Origin: Serpentinimonas sp.
Lineage (GTDB): Bacteria; Pseudomonadota; Gammaproteobacteria; Burkholderiales; Burkholderiaceae_C
Direction of reading: 5' to 3'
Length of the DNA stretch: 22,453 nucleotides
Assembly: GCA_025458665.1 (NCBI GenBank)
Contig: JALOSG010000014.1
Coordinates: forward strand, 1-22,453
A model generated the notes under the pieces. That model was not told the DNA's origin and did no database searches. It saw only the letters and a list, made by a program, of their open reading frames with translations. Made by a program: the position numbers and the translations under genes. Below, in pieces: positions 6,661 through 14,208 of the stretch. Position 1 is the stretch's first letter, and each line of letters opens with the position of its first letter.

Positions 6661-7900
6661 GCGGCGCCTGCTGTCCGCCGTCTGGCGCACGGCACAGCAG
6701 CACGGCCACACCGCCATGGCCGTGGCGCCCACAGCACACGCCGCACTGGCCTTGTTGCGCACTGGCGTACAGGGCGTGCAGGTGGCCGTTTCACACCAGC
6801 AGCTCGACACCCTCCCCCTGCACACCCTGAGCGCCTGGCGCCCCCATGTGGCCACCGCGCACGCCCTGGGCTGCCACACGCTGGGCGATGTGCGGCACCT
6901 GCCGCGCAGCGGCGTGGGCCAGCGCTTTGGCCCGCAAGCCCTGCACGCGCTGGACTGCACCTACGGCCTGCAACCCGAGACCATCGTCTGGCCCGAACTG
7001 CCGGAAGTGTTCGATGTGGCGCTGGAACTGCCCGGCCGCATAGACCACGCCGAAGGGCTGGTGTTTGCCACGCGCCGCCTGCTGCGCCAGCTGGTGCTGT
7101 GGCTGCAAGAACGCCAGGCCGGCGTGACACAGCTGCAGCTGGTGTGGAGCCACGACCGCCTGCGCCGCCACGACACCCCCGAAGGGCTGCTGGAATGGCG
7201 CACCGCCGCCCCCACCCGCGACGCCAGCCACCTGGAACGTGTGCTGGCCGAACGGCTGGCACGCACCACACTGGAAGCCCCGGTACTGGGGCTGCGGTTG
7301 CGCGCACCGGGCGTGGAAGCCCTGCACACCCAGACCCCCAGCCTGCTGGACCCCAGCGCCCACGGCCAGGGTGCAGGCCAAGCCACCGGGGCCACGGCCC
7401 TGGTACAGACACTGGAAAAGCTCTGCGCCCGGCTGGGTAGCGGCCAGGTGCTGCGCGGCCAGTTGCTGGCACAGCACCACCCCGGGCAGATGCAGCGCTG
7501 GGAAGAAGCCACTGCCCTGCCCCCGCCCAACCGCGAACCTGCCCAGCCTGGCATCCACGCCCTGCTGCCCGGCTGGCTGCTGCCCCAGCCGCTACCGCTG
7601 TCCACCCAGCCGCCCGACACCCCCTGCTACCACGGCCCGCTGCAACTGCTGGGCCGCGCGCACCGGGTGGAAACCAGCTGGTGGGAGTGCCCCCAGGAAG
7701 CCGCCGATGAACCCGGAAGCGAAGGTCGGTCCCGCCGCATCCAGCGCGACTACTTTGTGGCAGAAAGCCCGCGCGCCGGCCTGGTGTGGGTGTTCCGCGA
7801 ACGGCTGGCTGCCGCCGCACCCACTGCCGCTACACCCACTCGCACCAGCAAGGCCCCACCGGGCGCATCCCGGTGGTTCCTGCATGGCATCTACGGTTGA
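6485..7900 (+). CDS. imuB: ImuB, inactive Y-family polymerase homologue of the SOS mutasome
   Basis: 471-residue ImuB, the catalytically dead Y-family polymerase relative that bridges DnaE2, ImuA and the beta clamp. It starts MLWIALH, as ImuB proteins do, and lacks the first catalytic aspartate cluster (DxDAFF) of active Y-family enzymes. Family regions: VCPFEDALLLEAAASQRLYRG (about 38-58), a helix-hairpin-helix-like TLGDVRHLPRSGVGQRFG (132-149), the little-finger region, and the C-terminal RVETSWWE (394-401) and RDYFVAESP (421-429). Q368-PLPL resembles a clamp-binding motif like the QLPL of mycobacterial ImuB; this is tentative. The start lies inside imuA in another frame and the stop is three bases before dnaE2, so the three genes form a tightly coupled operon. 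Confidence 0.9.
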   Translation: MLWIALHPLQPLSPDTPPSSWAGFPPPQHWALAYTPRVCPFEDALLLEAAASQRLYRGRRRLLSAVWRTAQQHGHTAMAVAPTAHAALALLRTGVQGVQVAVSHQQLDTLPLHTLSAWRPHVATAHALGCHTLGDVRHLPRSGVGQRFGPQALHALDCTYGLQPETIVWPELPEVFDVALELPGRIDHAEGLVFATRRLLRQLVLWLQERQAGVTQLQLVWSHDRLRRHDTPEGLLEWRTAAPTRDASHLERVLAERLARTTLEAPVLGLRLRAPGVEALHTQTPSLLDPSAHGQGAGQATGATALVQTLEKLCARLGSGQVLRGQLLAQHHPGQMQRWEEATALPPPNREPAQPGIHALLPGWLLPQPLPLSTQPPDTPCYHGPLQLLGRAHRVETSWWECPQEAADEPGSEGRSRRIQRDYFVAESPRAGLVWVFRERLAAAAPTAATPTRTSKAPPGASRWFLHGIYG

Positions 7901-7903
7901 AGC

Positions 7904-10900
7904 ATGCGCACAGCCCCAGCACAGCCACAGACCCCGGCAAAGGCCACGCCCCAGGCCCTGCCCCCCTACGCCGAACTGCACTGCCTGAGCAACTTCAGCT
8001 TCCAGCGCGGCGCTTCCCGGCCCGAAGAACTGGTGCAGCGCGCCCACGCCCTGGGCTACCGCGCACTGGCCATCACCGATGCGTGTTCCATGGCCGGCGT
8101 GGTGCGCGCCCATGAGGCCGCACAGGCCTGCGGGCTGCACCTGCTCATAGGCACCGAAGTGCGCGTGGCCGCCCCCGAGCTGGCCTGTGGCGGCTTCACC
8201 CTGGTGCTGCTGGCGCGCAACCGCGAAGGCTATGGCGCGCTGTGCACCAGCATCACCGCCTGGCGCCAGACCCCAGCCCAGCCCCCCGCACAGAACGGCC
8301 GCAAGGCCAGCGCCAGCCTGCGGCGCGCCACCGAACAGCCACGCGGCACCCAGCAACTGCCCTGCCACACGCACTGGCAGGCGCCCTGGCCATTGCCTGC
8401 CGCACAAGCCCGCAACGTGCTGGTGCTGCTGGCACCCTGGCGCGACACCACCCTGCCGCTGGTGCATGGCACCGAGCCCGAAGAGCTGGACCGCATCGTG
8501 GGCTGGCTGCAGCCGCTGCTGCCGGGCGCCCTGCACCTGGCGGTGGAACTGGGCGGCCGCCATGACGACGCGCTCTGGCTGCAACGGCTGCAGGCCGCCG
8601 GCCAGCGCTGGGGCATGCCTTGCGTGGCCACGGGCGCGGTGCACATGCACGTGCGCTCGCGCAAGCCCCTGCAGGATGTGATGAGCGCCATCCGCCTGGG
8701 CCGCCCGCTGCACCAATGCGGGCATGCGTTGCAGCCCAACGCCGAGCGGCACCTGCGCAGCCGCCTGCAACTGGCGCGCCTCTACCCGCCCGAGCTGCTG
8801 CAGGCCAGCGTGCAGCTGGCCGAGTCCTGCCAGTTCCGCCTCACCGAGCTGCGCTACGAATACCCGCAGGAGGTGGTGCCGGCCGGCCACACCGCCCACA
8901 GCTACCTGCACCAGAGCGTGCGCGCCGGCGCACAGGAGCGCTACCCCGAAGGCGTACCCGAAGCGGTGCAGCGCCAGCTGGACCACGAACTCGCGCTCAT
9001 TGCCGAGCTGGGCTACGAGAACTACTTCCTCACCGTGTACGACCTGGTGCGCTTTGCGCGCAGCCGCGGCATCCTGTGCCAGGGGCGAGGCTCGGCGGCC
9101 AATTCGGCGGTGTGCTACTGCCTGGGCATCACGGCGGTAGACCCGGCGCGCGCCAGCGTGCTGTTCGAGCGCTTCATCAGCCGCGAACGCAACGAGCCGC
9201 CCGATATCGACGTGGACTTCGAGCACCAGCGGCGCGAGGAAGTCATCCAGTACCTCTACCAGCGCTACGGCCGCGACCGCGCCGCACTGGCCGCTGCCGT
9301 GGCCACCTACCAGCCCCGCAGCGCCCTGCGCGATGTGGGCAAGGCGCTGGGCTGGGACCCCGAAGCACTGGACCGGCTGGCGCGCCACCAGGGCGGCATG
9401 TACACCCGCGAACTGCAGCCCGAACGCCTGCAGGAAGGCGGGCTGGAACTGCACACCCGCCCTGCCCGGCTGCTGCTGGAACTGGCCGGGCAGTTGCTGG
9501 GGTTTCCGCGCCACCTTTCGCAACACAGCGGCGGCTTCGTGCTCACGGGCCAGCCCCTCATTGCCACCGTGCCTGTGGTGCCGGCGGCCATGGCCGGGCG
9601 CACCACCATCGAATGGGACAAGGACGACCTGGAGGCCCTGGGCCTCATGAAGGTGGACGTGCTGGCCCTGGGCATGCTCAGCGCGCTGCACCGCGGGCTC
9701 GATCTGGTGGCCAGCTGGCGCGGCCGGCCCATGGCCCTGACCGACATACCGCCCGAAGACCCCGCCACCTACGGCATGATCTGCCGCGCCGACACCGTGG
9801 GCGTGTTCCAGATTGAAAGCCGTGCCCAGATGAGCATGCTGCCGCGCCTGCAGCCGCGCTGCTTTTACGACCTGGTGGTGGAGGTGGCCATTGTGCGGCC
9901 CGGCCCCATCCAGGGCGGCATGGTGCACCCCTACCTGAAAGCACGCGAACGCCAGCGCCAGGGCGAGCCCATGGCACTGGCCAAGGAAGCGTTGCGCCCC
10001 GCGCTGGAGCGCACGCTGGGCGTGCCGATTTTTCAGGAACAGGTGATGCAGCTGGCCATCATTGCGGCGGGCTTCACCCCCGGCGAGGCCGATGCGCTGC
10101 GCCGCGCCATGGCGGCCTGGCGGCGCAAGGGCGGCGTGGACCGCTTCCACCAGCGCGTGGTGCAGGGCATGGTGGAGCGCGGCTACGACAGCGAATTTGC
10201 CGAAGCCCTCTTCCGCCAGATACAAGGCTTTGGCGAATACGGTTTCCCCGAAAGCCACGCCGCCAGCTTTGCCTTGCTGGTGTATGCCAGCGCCTGGATC
10301 AAGTGCCACGAGCCCGCCTGCTTCCTGGCCGCTCTCCTCAACTCCCAGCCCATGGGCTTCTACACCCCTTCACAGCTGGTGCAGGACGCGCAGCGCCACG
10401 GCGTGGAAGTGCGCCCGGCCGACGTGCTGCACAGCCACTGGGAGTGCACGCTGGAGCCCACCCTTCTGGCGCAGCCGCAGGCCACACAAGCTGTCCAGCC
10501 CGCCCAACCAGCGGTTCGGCTGGGCCTGTGCCTGGTGCAGGGCCTCTCGCGCGAAGGCGCGGAACGGCTGGTGCAGGCCCGGCTGATGCACCCCCACACC
10601 ACCTGGCGCACGGTGGACGATCTGGCCCGCACCGCCCGCCTGAACCGCGCCGACGTGAAAGCCCTGGCCGCCGCCGATGCGCTGGCCAGCCTGGCCGGGC
10701 ACCGCCGCCAGCAGGTGTGGCAGGCCAGCGCCTGGCAGCCCGCCCGCGATCTGCTGCAGGACGCGCCGCAACACGAAGCCACGCTGGCCTTGCCCGAAGC
10801 CCCCGAAGGCGAAGCGGTGGTGCAGGACTACGCGCACCTGGGCCTGAGCCTGCGCAGCCACCCGCTGGCGCTGCTGCGCCCACAACTGCGCAGCCAGCGG

Positions 10901-11233
10901 CTGCAAAGTGCGCGCGAACTGGCGGCGCTAGGCGATGGCCGGCTGGTGCGTGCCTGCGGGCTGGTCACCACACGCCAGCGCCCAGCCACGGCCAAAGGCA
11001 CCATGTTCGTGACGCTGGAGGACGAAACCGGCTGCGTGCAGGTGGTGGTGTGGAAAGACCTGCGGGAACGCCAGCGCCTGCCGCTGCTGCACGCCCAGCT
11101 GCTGGCGGTGTACGGGCGCTGGCAGGTGGAGGGCCACGGGGAACACGCGGTGCGCCACCTGATTGCCGGGCATCTGACAGACCTGAGCCACCTGCTGGGC
11201 ACGCTGCAGGTGGCCAGCCGCAACTTCCGGTGA
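7904..11233 (+). CDS. dnaE2: DnaE2 (ImuC), error-prone DNA polymerase III alpha subunit
   Basis: 1109-residue C-family polymerase, the catalytic unit of the ImuA-ImuB-DnaE2 mutasome. Domains in order: N-terminal PHP domain (about 20-250) beginning YAELHCLSNFSF, with a degenerate metal site as usual for DnaE2; polymerase palm with PPDIDVDFEHQRREE, giving aspartates D434, D436 and D438, and a further acidic residue D585 in MKVDVLALGML; fingers with RPGPIQGGMVHPYL and FGEYGFPESHAASFALL; helix-hairpin-helix region; OB fold near residue 1000 (MFVTLEDETGCVQVVVW); short tail ending SRNFR. It lacks the long C-terminal tau-binding region of replicative DnaE, as expected. A variable 30-40-residue insert rich in Gln, Arg and Pro lies around 125-160. 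It starts three bases after imuB. Confidence 0.95.
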   Translation: MRTAPAQPQTPAKATPQALPPYAELHCLSNFSFQRGASRPEELVQRAHALGYRALAITDACSMAGVVRAHEAAQACGLHLLIGTEVRVAAPELACGGFTLVLLARNREGYGALCTSITAWRQTPAQPPAQNGRKASASLRRATEQPRGTQQLPCHTHWQAPWPLPAAQARNVLVLLAPWRDTTLPLVHGTEPEELDRIVGWLQPLLPGALHLAVELGGRHDDALWLQRLQAAGQRWGMPCVATGAVHMHVRSRKPLQDVMSAIRLGRPLHQCGHALQPNAERHLRSRLQLARLYPPELLQASVQLAESCQFRLTELRYEYPQEVVPAGHTAHSYLHQSVRAGAQERYPEGVPEAVQRQLDHELALIAELGYENYFLTVYDLVRFARSRGILCQGRGSAANSAVCYCLGITAVDPARASVLFERFISRERNEPPDIDVDFEHQRREEVIQYLYQRYGRDRAALAAAVATYQPRSALRDVGKALGWDPEALDRLARHQGGMYTRELQPERLQEGGLELHTRPARLLLELAGQLLGFPRHLSQHSGGFVLTGQPLIATVPVVPAAMAGRTTIEWDKDDLEALGLMKVDVLALGMLSALHRGLDLVASWRGRPMALTDIPPEDPATYGMICRADTVGVFQIESRAQMSMLPRLQPRCFYDLVVEVAIVRPGPIQGGMVHPYLKARERQRQGEPMALAKEALRPALERTLGVPIFQEQVMQLAIIAAGFTPGEADALRRAMAAWRRKGGVDRFHQRVVQGMVERGYDSEFAEALFRQIQGFGEYGFPESHAASFALLVYASAWIKCHEPACFLAALLNSQPMGFYTPSQLVQDAQRHGVEVRPADVLHSHWECTLEPTLLAQPQATQAVQPAQPAVRLGLCLVQGLSREGAERLVQARLMHPHTTWRTVDDLARTARLNRADVKALAAADALASLAGHRRQQVWQASAWQPARDLLQDAPQHEATLALPEAPEGEAVVQDYAHLGLSLRSHPLALLRPQLRSQRLQSARELAALGDGRLVRACGLVTTRQRPATAKGTMFVTLEDETGCVQVVVWKDLRERQRLPLLHAQLLAVYGRWQVEGHGEHAVRHLIAGHLTDLSHLLGTLQVASRNFR

Positions 11234-11269
11234 AGCTTCGGGCTGAAGCTTCGGGCTGAAGCCGCAGGC
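11231..11269. repeat. 13-bp tandem repeat at the dnaE2 3' end
   Basis: TGAAGCTTCGGGC occurs twice in a row (11231-11243, 11244-11256), followed by a diverged third copy TGAAGCCGCAGGC (11257-11269) and a TGAAAGGGGC remnant. The first unit contains the dnaE2 stop. AGCTTC...GAAGCT within it can pair, so it may fold weakly between the convergent dnaE2 and lexA genes. No T-tract follows, so I do not call it a terminator. Confidence 0.8.
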
Positions 11270-11278
11270 TGAAAGGGG

Positions 11279-12007
11279 CTAGCCCAGCCCCTGTTGCCGT
11301 ATCAGCCCCACCACCACGCCTTCCACGTCCAGTGGCTCGTCGGGAGGCACCACGATGTCGGCGAAGTCGGGGTTGGCGGCCTGCAGAATCCAGCCACCCG
11401 CGCGGCCAGCCGGCTTTTTCAGGCGCTTCACGGTCACTTCATCGCCCAGCCGCGCCACCACGATCTGGCCCGCACGCGCCTCCCGCGTGGCACGCACGGC
11501 CAGCAGGTCGGCATCCAGAATGCCGGCGTCGCGCATGGACCAGCCGCGCACGCGCAGCAGGTAGTCCGGGCGGGCCGCAAACAGGCGTGGGTCTACCGGG
11601 AAGGTGGCCTCCACATGCTCCTGCGCCAGAATGGGCGAGCCTGCGGCCACACGGCCCACCAGCGGCAGCAGCACGGGCTGCATCAGGCCCAGGTCGAGCT
11701 GTTGCAAAGATGCCAGTGGCAGGCCCAGCTGCTGGCCGGAAGCCAGCGGCGCACCGCCGGGCTGAGGGCGTTGGCGCGCCGGCAGGCGTATGCCGCGCGA
11801 CGTGCCCTCCATCAGCTCTATCGCGCCCTTGCGCGCCAGCGCGCGCAGATGGTCTTCGGAGGCGTTGGCGGAACGGAAGCCGAACTCGGCGGCAATTTCG
11901 GCGCGGGTGGGCGGGGCGTTGCGGGCTTCCACCGTGCGTTCAATGAACGCCAGAATGTCGGCCTGGCGTTGCGTCAGGGGGCGGGCGGGTTCGGCGGGCG
12001 CGCTCAT
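11279..12007 (-). CDS. lexA: LexA, SOS repressor with self-cleavage domain
   Basis: 242-residue SOS repressor. The N-terminal winged helix-turn-helix includes TRAEIAAEFGFRSANASEDHLRALARKG (34-61), very close to the E. coli recognition helix, which fits the E. coli-type boxes seen here. The cleavage bond is A122-G123 in LVGRVAAGSPIL, and the catalytic dyad is S157 (VRGWSMRDAG) and K194 (EVTVKRL), with the same 37-residue spacing as in E. coli. The protein is about 40 residues longer than E. coli LexA. Most of the excess lies in the linker (about 78-114), which is rich in Gln, Leu and Pro. I use the ATG at 12007; a GTG at 12016 is possible. It converges on the imuA-imuB-dnaE2 operon and has its own LexA box, so it is autoregulated. 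Confidence 0.93.
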   Translation of the reverse strand: MSAPAEPARPLTQRQADILAFIERTVEARNAPPTRAEIAAEFGFRSANASEDHLRALARKGAIELMEGTSRGIRLPARQRPQPGGAPLASGQQLGLPLASLQQLDLGLMQPVLLPLVGRVAAGSPILAQEHVEATFPVDPRLFAARPDYLLRVRGWSMRDAGILDADLLAVRATREARAGQIVVARLGDEVTVKRLKKPAGRAGGWILQAANPDFADIVVPPDEPLDVEGVVVGLIRQQGLG

Positions 12008-12029
12008 GGGTGCCACACTGTAGCAAAAA

Positions 12030-12049
12030 TACTGCGAATAAGCACAGTA
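12030..12049. promoter_or_regulatory. LexA (SOS) operator of lexA
   Basis: On the minus strand it reads TACTGTGCTTATTCGCAGTA, centred about 32 bases upstream of the lexA ATG. It is a LexA box with one mismatch to CTGT-N8-ACAG (GCAG in the second half), but both outer TACTG/CAGTA arms are intact. The slightly weaker match than the imuA box would let lexA be derepressed earlier. Confidence 0.85.
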
Positions 12050-12114
12050 CCAGGCACATTACCAAGCGCAGTACCGCCCTCCGGGGTAGGCGGTTCCGCC
12101 CCGCGGGGGCTGCG

Positions 12115-13089
12115 TCAGTCCTGGGTGCGCTGCACCCGCATGCCGGAACGCTGCAGGGCCTGATCGGCACGGCGGCGCTCGCGCTCTTCGGCTTTGGCCG
12201 CTTCTGCAGCCAGCCCGGCCTGCCACCAGCGCTGGAACTCCTCTGGCGTTTCCAGCGTGATGCGGCCCAGCACACCGCTGCGGAAATCGTTCAGCACCAC
12301 CTCGGCCGCCTTCTGTGCATTGAGCTTGCCGCCGGGCAACAGTGCGCCACGTTTCTTGCCTATGGCGGCCAGCAAAGCGTCTTCAGGCATGCGGGCCAGT
12401 GCCTCGTGCTCGGCCGGCGTGCTGCCGAGCTTGTAGCGCGCGGCCAGCAGCGGCGCGTAGCCGCGCTTCAGGGACTTGAGCAGCTCCAGCGCCACTTCTT
12501 CCTCGTCGTAGGCGTTGCGCCCCACCGCACCGCTGGCGGCCAGGTGGTAGCCACTTTCGGGCACGGTGATCTTGGGCCACAGCACGCCCGGCGTGTCGTA
12601 GAGGTAGAAGTCGTCGTCCAGCGCAATGCGCTGCTCCACCTTGGTGATGCCTGCTTCATCCCCCGTCTTGGCCGAGCGCTTGCCCACCATGGTGTTGATG
12701 AGCGTGGATTTGCCCACGTTGGGTATGCCGCCTATGAGCACGCGCATGGGCTTGACCATGCCCTTGCGGTGTGGCGCCAGTTCGCGGCAGGCGGCCACCA
12801 GCGCGCGCACCGGCGCGGCCATGCCGGCATCCAGCCCGATGGCGCGCGTGTTCTCCAGGCTGTTGTAGTGCGCCAGCCACGCGGCGGTGCGCTCCGGGTC
12901 GGCCAGGTCCTGCTTGTTGAGTACCTTCAGCCCCGGCTTGTGCCCGGTGATCTGGGCCAGCATGGGATTGGCGCTGGAACCGGGCAGGCGGGCATCCAGC
13001 ATCTCTATGACCACGTCGATGTCCTTCACCCGCTCCAGAATGGCCTTGCGGGTGGCATGCATGTGCCCGGGGAACCACTGCACCGTCAT
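12115..13089 (-). CDS. ylqF: RbgA/YlqF-type ribosome-biogenesis GTPase
   Basis: 324-residue circularly permuted GTPase of the YlqF/RbgA family, which acts in late assembly of the large ribosomal subunit in Bacillus. The motif order is permuted: G4 N58-K-Q-D61 (KVLNKQDL) comes first, then G1 GIPNVGKST (121-129) and G3 D165-T-P-G168. The N-terminus VQWFPGHMHATRKAI and the metal-ligand-like DARLPGSSANPML are family hallmarks. A basic C-terminal helical region (EERERRRADQALQRSG) follows. It lies 50 bases after the upstream HAD-phosphatase gene on the same strand, so the two are probably co-transcribed. lexA follows 107 bases later with its own SOS-regulated promoter. Confidence 0.92.
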   Translation of the reverse strand: MTVQWFPGHMHATRKAILERVKDIDVVIEMLDARLPGSSANPMLAQITGHKPGLKVLNKQDLADPERTAAWLAHYNSLENTRAIGLDAGMAAPVRALVAACRELAPHRKGMVKPMRVLIGGIPNVGKSTLINTMVGKRSAKTGDEAGITKVEQRIALDDDFYLYDTPGVLWPKITVPESGYHLAASGAVGRNAYDEEEVALELLKSLKRGYAPLLAARYKLGSTPAEHEALARMPEDALLAAIGKKRGALLPGGKLNAQKAAEVVLNDFRSGVLGRITLETPEEFQRWWQAGLAAEAAKAEERERRRADQALQRSGMRVQRTQD

Positions 13090-13113
13090 GGCTGTAGCCC
13101 CTTCCCCTTGCGC

Positions 13114-13140
13114 ACCTGGACCTGGACCTGGGCCTGGACC
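13114..13140. repeat. Hexanucleotide tandem repeat (ACCTGG)
   Basis: The gap between the HAD-phosphatase and GTPase genes contains ACCTGG three times, then GCCTGG and a partial ACC that abuts the HAD stop codon. These 4.5 units of six bases fill most of the gap and are a candidate slipped-strand site. Confidence 0.85.
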
Positions 13141-13800
13141 TCAGGCATATTGCTCCAGCCAGTCGTGCAGTTCGCGCACCGAATGCGCCACGTGCAGGGG
13201 TTTGAGCGCCTCGAAGCCGCTGTGGTCGTGGGCGCCGTAGCTCACGCCGATGCTCGCGCAGCCTGCATTCAGCGCCATCTGCAGGTCGTGGGTGGTGTCA
13301 CCGATCATGAGCGTGCGCTCGGGCTCCACGCCAAACTCGCGCATGAGTTCGTGCAGCATGAGCGGGTTGGGCTTGCCTGCGGTTTCATCGGCGGTGCGGG
13401 AACCGTCGAACAAGCCCTTCAACTCCACCGTTTCCAGCGCGGCGTCCAGCCCGCGCCGGCTTTTGCCGGTGGCCACGGTGACCCAGTGGTGGCGCCGCTT
13501 CAGGGTGTCGAGCAAGGGCAACACCCCATCGAACAGGGTAATGGCGTCCTGCTGGGCAAAGTAATGGTGGCGGTAGCGGTCGCCCAGCAAGGGGTATTTC
13601 TCGGGCGGCACGTCGGGGGCGGCGTGCGCCAGGGCCTGCATCAGCCCCATGCCGATGACGTAGGACGCCTGCTCGTGCGTGGGCTCCTGGCCGCCCACAT
13701 CGCGCACCGCGGCCTGGATGCAGCGCGCAATGATGGCAGTGGAGTCGAACAGGGTGCCGTCCCAGTCGAAGGCGATGAGATCGAATTGGCGTGGGCGCAT
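13141..13800 (-). CDS. HAD-superfamily phosphatase, phosphoglycolate-phosphatase-like
   Basis: 219-residue cytosolic HAD hydrolase, subfamily IA. Motif I is D12-W-D14-G-T (nucleophile D12, acid/base D14), with a helical cap domain (about 20-85). Motif II is probably the Thr of VTVATGKS, motif III the Lys of AGKPNPLML, and motif IV the acidic pair in MIGDTTHD. The size and cap fit Gph-like phosphoglycolate phosphatases, which remove 2-phosphoglycolate, but substrate choice cannot be read from the motifs. I use the ATG at 13800; a TTG two codons upstream is less likely. In related bacteria a HAD gene often neighbours rluC; here an H-NS-like gene with a terminator lies between them. Confidence 0.87.
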   Translation of the reverse strand: MRPRQFDLIAFDWDGTLFDSTAIIARCIQAAVRDVGGQEPTHEQASYVIGMGLMQALAHAAPDVPPEKYPLLGDRYRHHYFAQQDAITLFDGVLPLLDTLKRRHHWVTVATGKSRRGLDAALETVELKGLFDGSRTADETAGKPNPLMLHELMREFGVEPERTLMIGDTTHDLQMALNAGCASIGVSYGAHDHSGFEALKPLHVAHSVRELHDWLEQYA

Positions 13801-13838
13801 GGGCAAACCAGCAAACAGGTGCGTTGAACACGTGCGTT

Positions 13839-13873
13839 GAAAAGCAAAAGGGCGCTATTTTGCGCCCTTTTGC
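13839..13873 (-). terminator. Rho-independent terminator of the H-NS-family gene
   Basis: Perfect 12-bp stem GCAAAAGGGCGC/GCGCCCTTTTGC (13844-13855 and 13862-13873) with a 6-base loop. Read on the minus strand it ends in CCCTTTTGC followed by TTTT (13843-13840). It lies just downstream of the H-NS-family stop at 13894. Confidence 0.9.
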
Positions 13874-13893
13874 ATGTCAGCCGAAGGCAAGGC

Positions 13894-14208
13894 TCAGATA
13901 CGGAAGTCCTCGATGCTCTTGCCCGAGGCCACCACCGCCTTGACCCACTCGGGCTTGCGGCCCGGGCCGCCGGACCACAGTTCGCCGTTAGGGCCGCGGT
14001 ACTTGGCCGGGTTCTTGGCTTTGCTGGCGCCTTTGCCGCCAGCTTTGCGCGGCGCAGCGCCGCCGCCCAGATCTTCCAGGCTGATGCCGTGCTCTTTCAT
14101 CTTGGCCTTGATTTCAGCAATCGTATTGGCCAGTTCCTGCTTGCGCACCTGTTCGGCTTTGGCCATCAGCGCCTGCGCCTGGCTCACCAATTCGGCATAG
14201 GTACTCAT
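13894..14208 (-). CDS. H-NS-family nucleoid protein
   Basis: 104-residue H-NS histone-family protein, a DNA-binding nucleoid protein that usually silences AT-rich DNA. The N-terminal half (about 4-45) is an alpha-helical, heptad-like oligomerisation region (YAELVSQAQALMAKAEQVRKQELANTI). A Gly/Ala/Lys linker (49-68) follows, then the C-terminal DNA-binding core YRGPNGELWSGGPGRKPEWV (70-89), as in the short Bordetella/Burkholderiales versions. It has its own strong terminator. An upstream GAAAGGACGTCGA supplies a ribosome site (AAGGA, about nine bases before the ATG). It sits directly after rluC, four bases away, so it may also be read from the rluC transcript. Family members are often multicopy in this group. 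Confidence 0.92.
   Translation of the reverse strand: MSTYAELVSQAQALMAKAEQVRKQELANTIAEIKAKMKEHGISLEDLGGGAAPRKAGGKGASKAKNPAKYRGPNGELWSGGPGRKPEWVKAVVASGKSIEDFRI

Noticed and set aside
5415..7820. An 801-codon minus-strand open frame across the SDR gene, imuA and imuB
   Set aside because: It crosses three real genes and the LexA operator, and its Arg/Ala/Gly-rich composition is typical of an antisense shadow.
7592..10309. A 905-codon open frame on the minus strand across imuB and dnaE2
   Set aside because: It is antisense to two genes with clear family motifs, is rich in His/Gln/Ala without recognisable domains, and has no ribosome site or promoter that I can see.
12070..12112. GC-rich inverted repeats after the ylqF stop as a terminator
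   Set aside because: CCGCC/GGCGG and GCCCC/GGGGC can pair, but no T-tract follows on the minus strand, so a rho-independent terminator is not supported.
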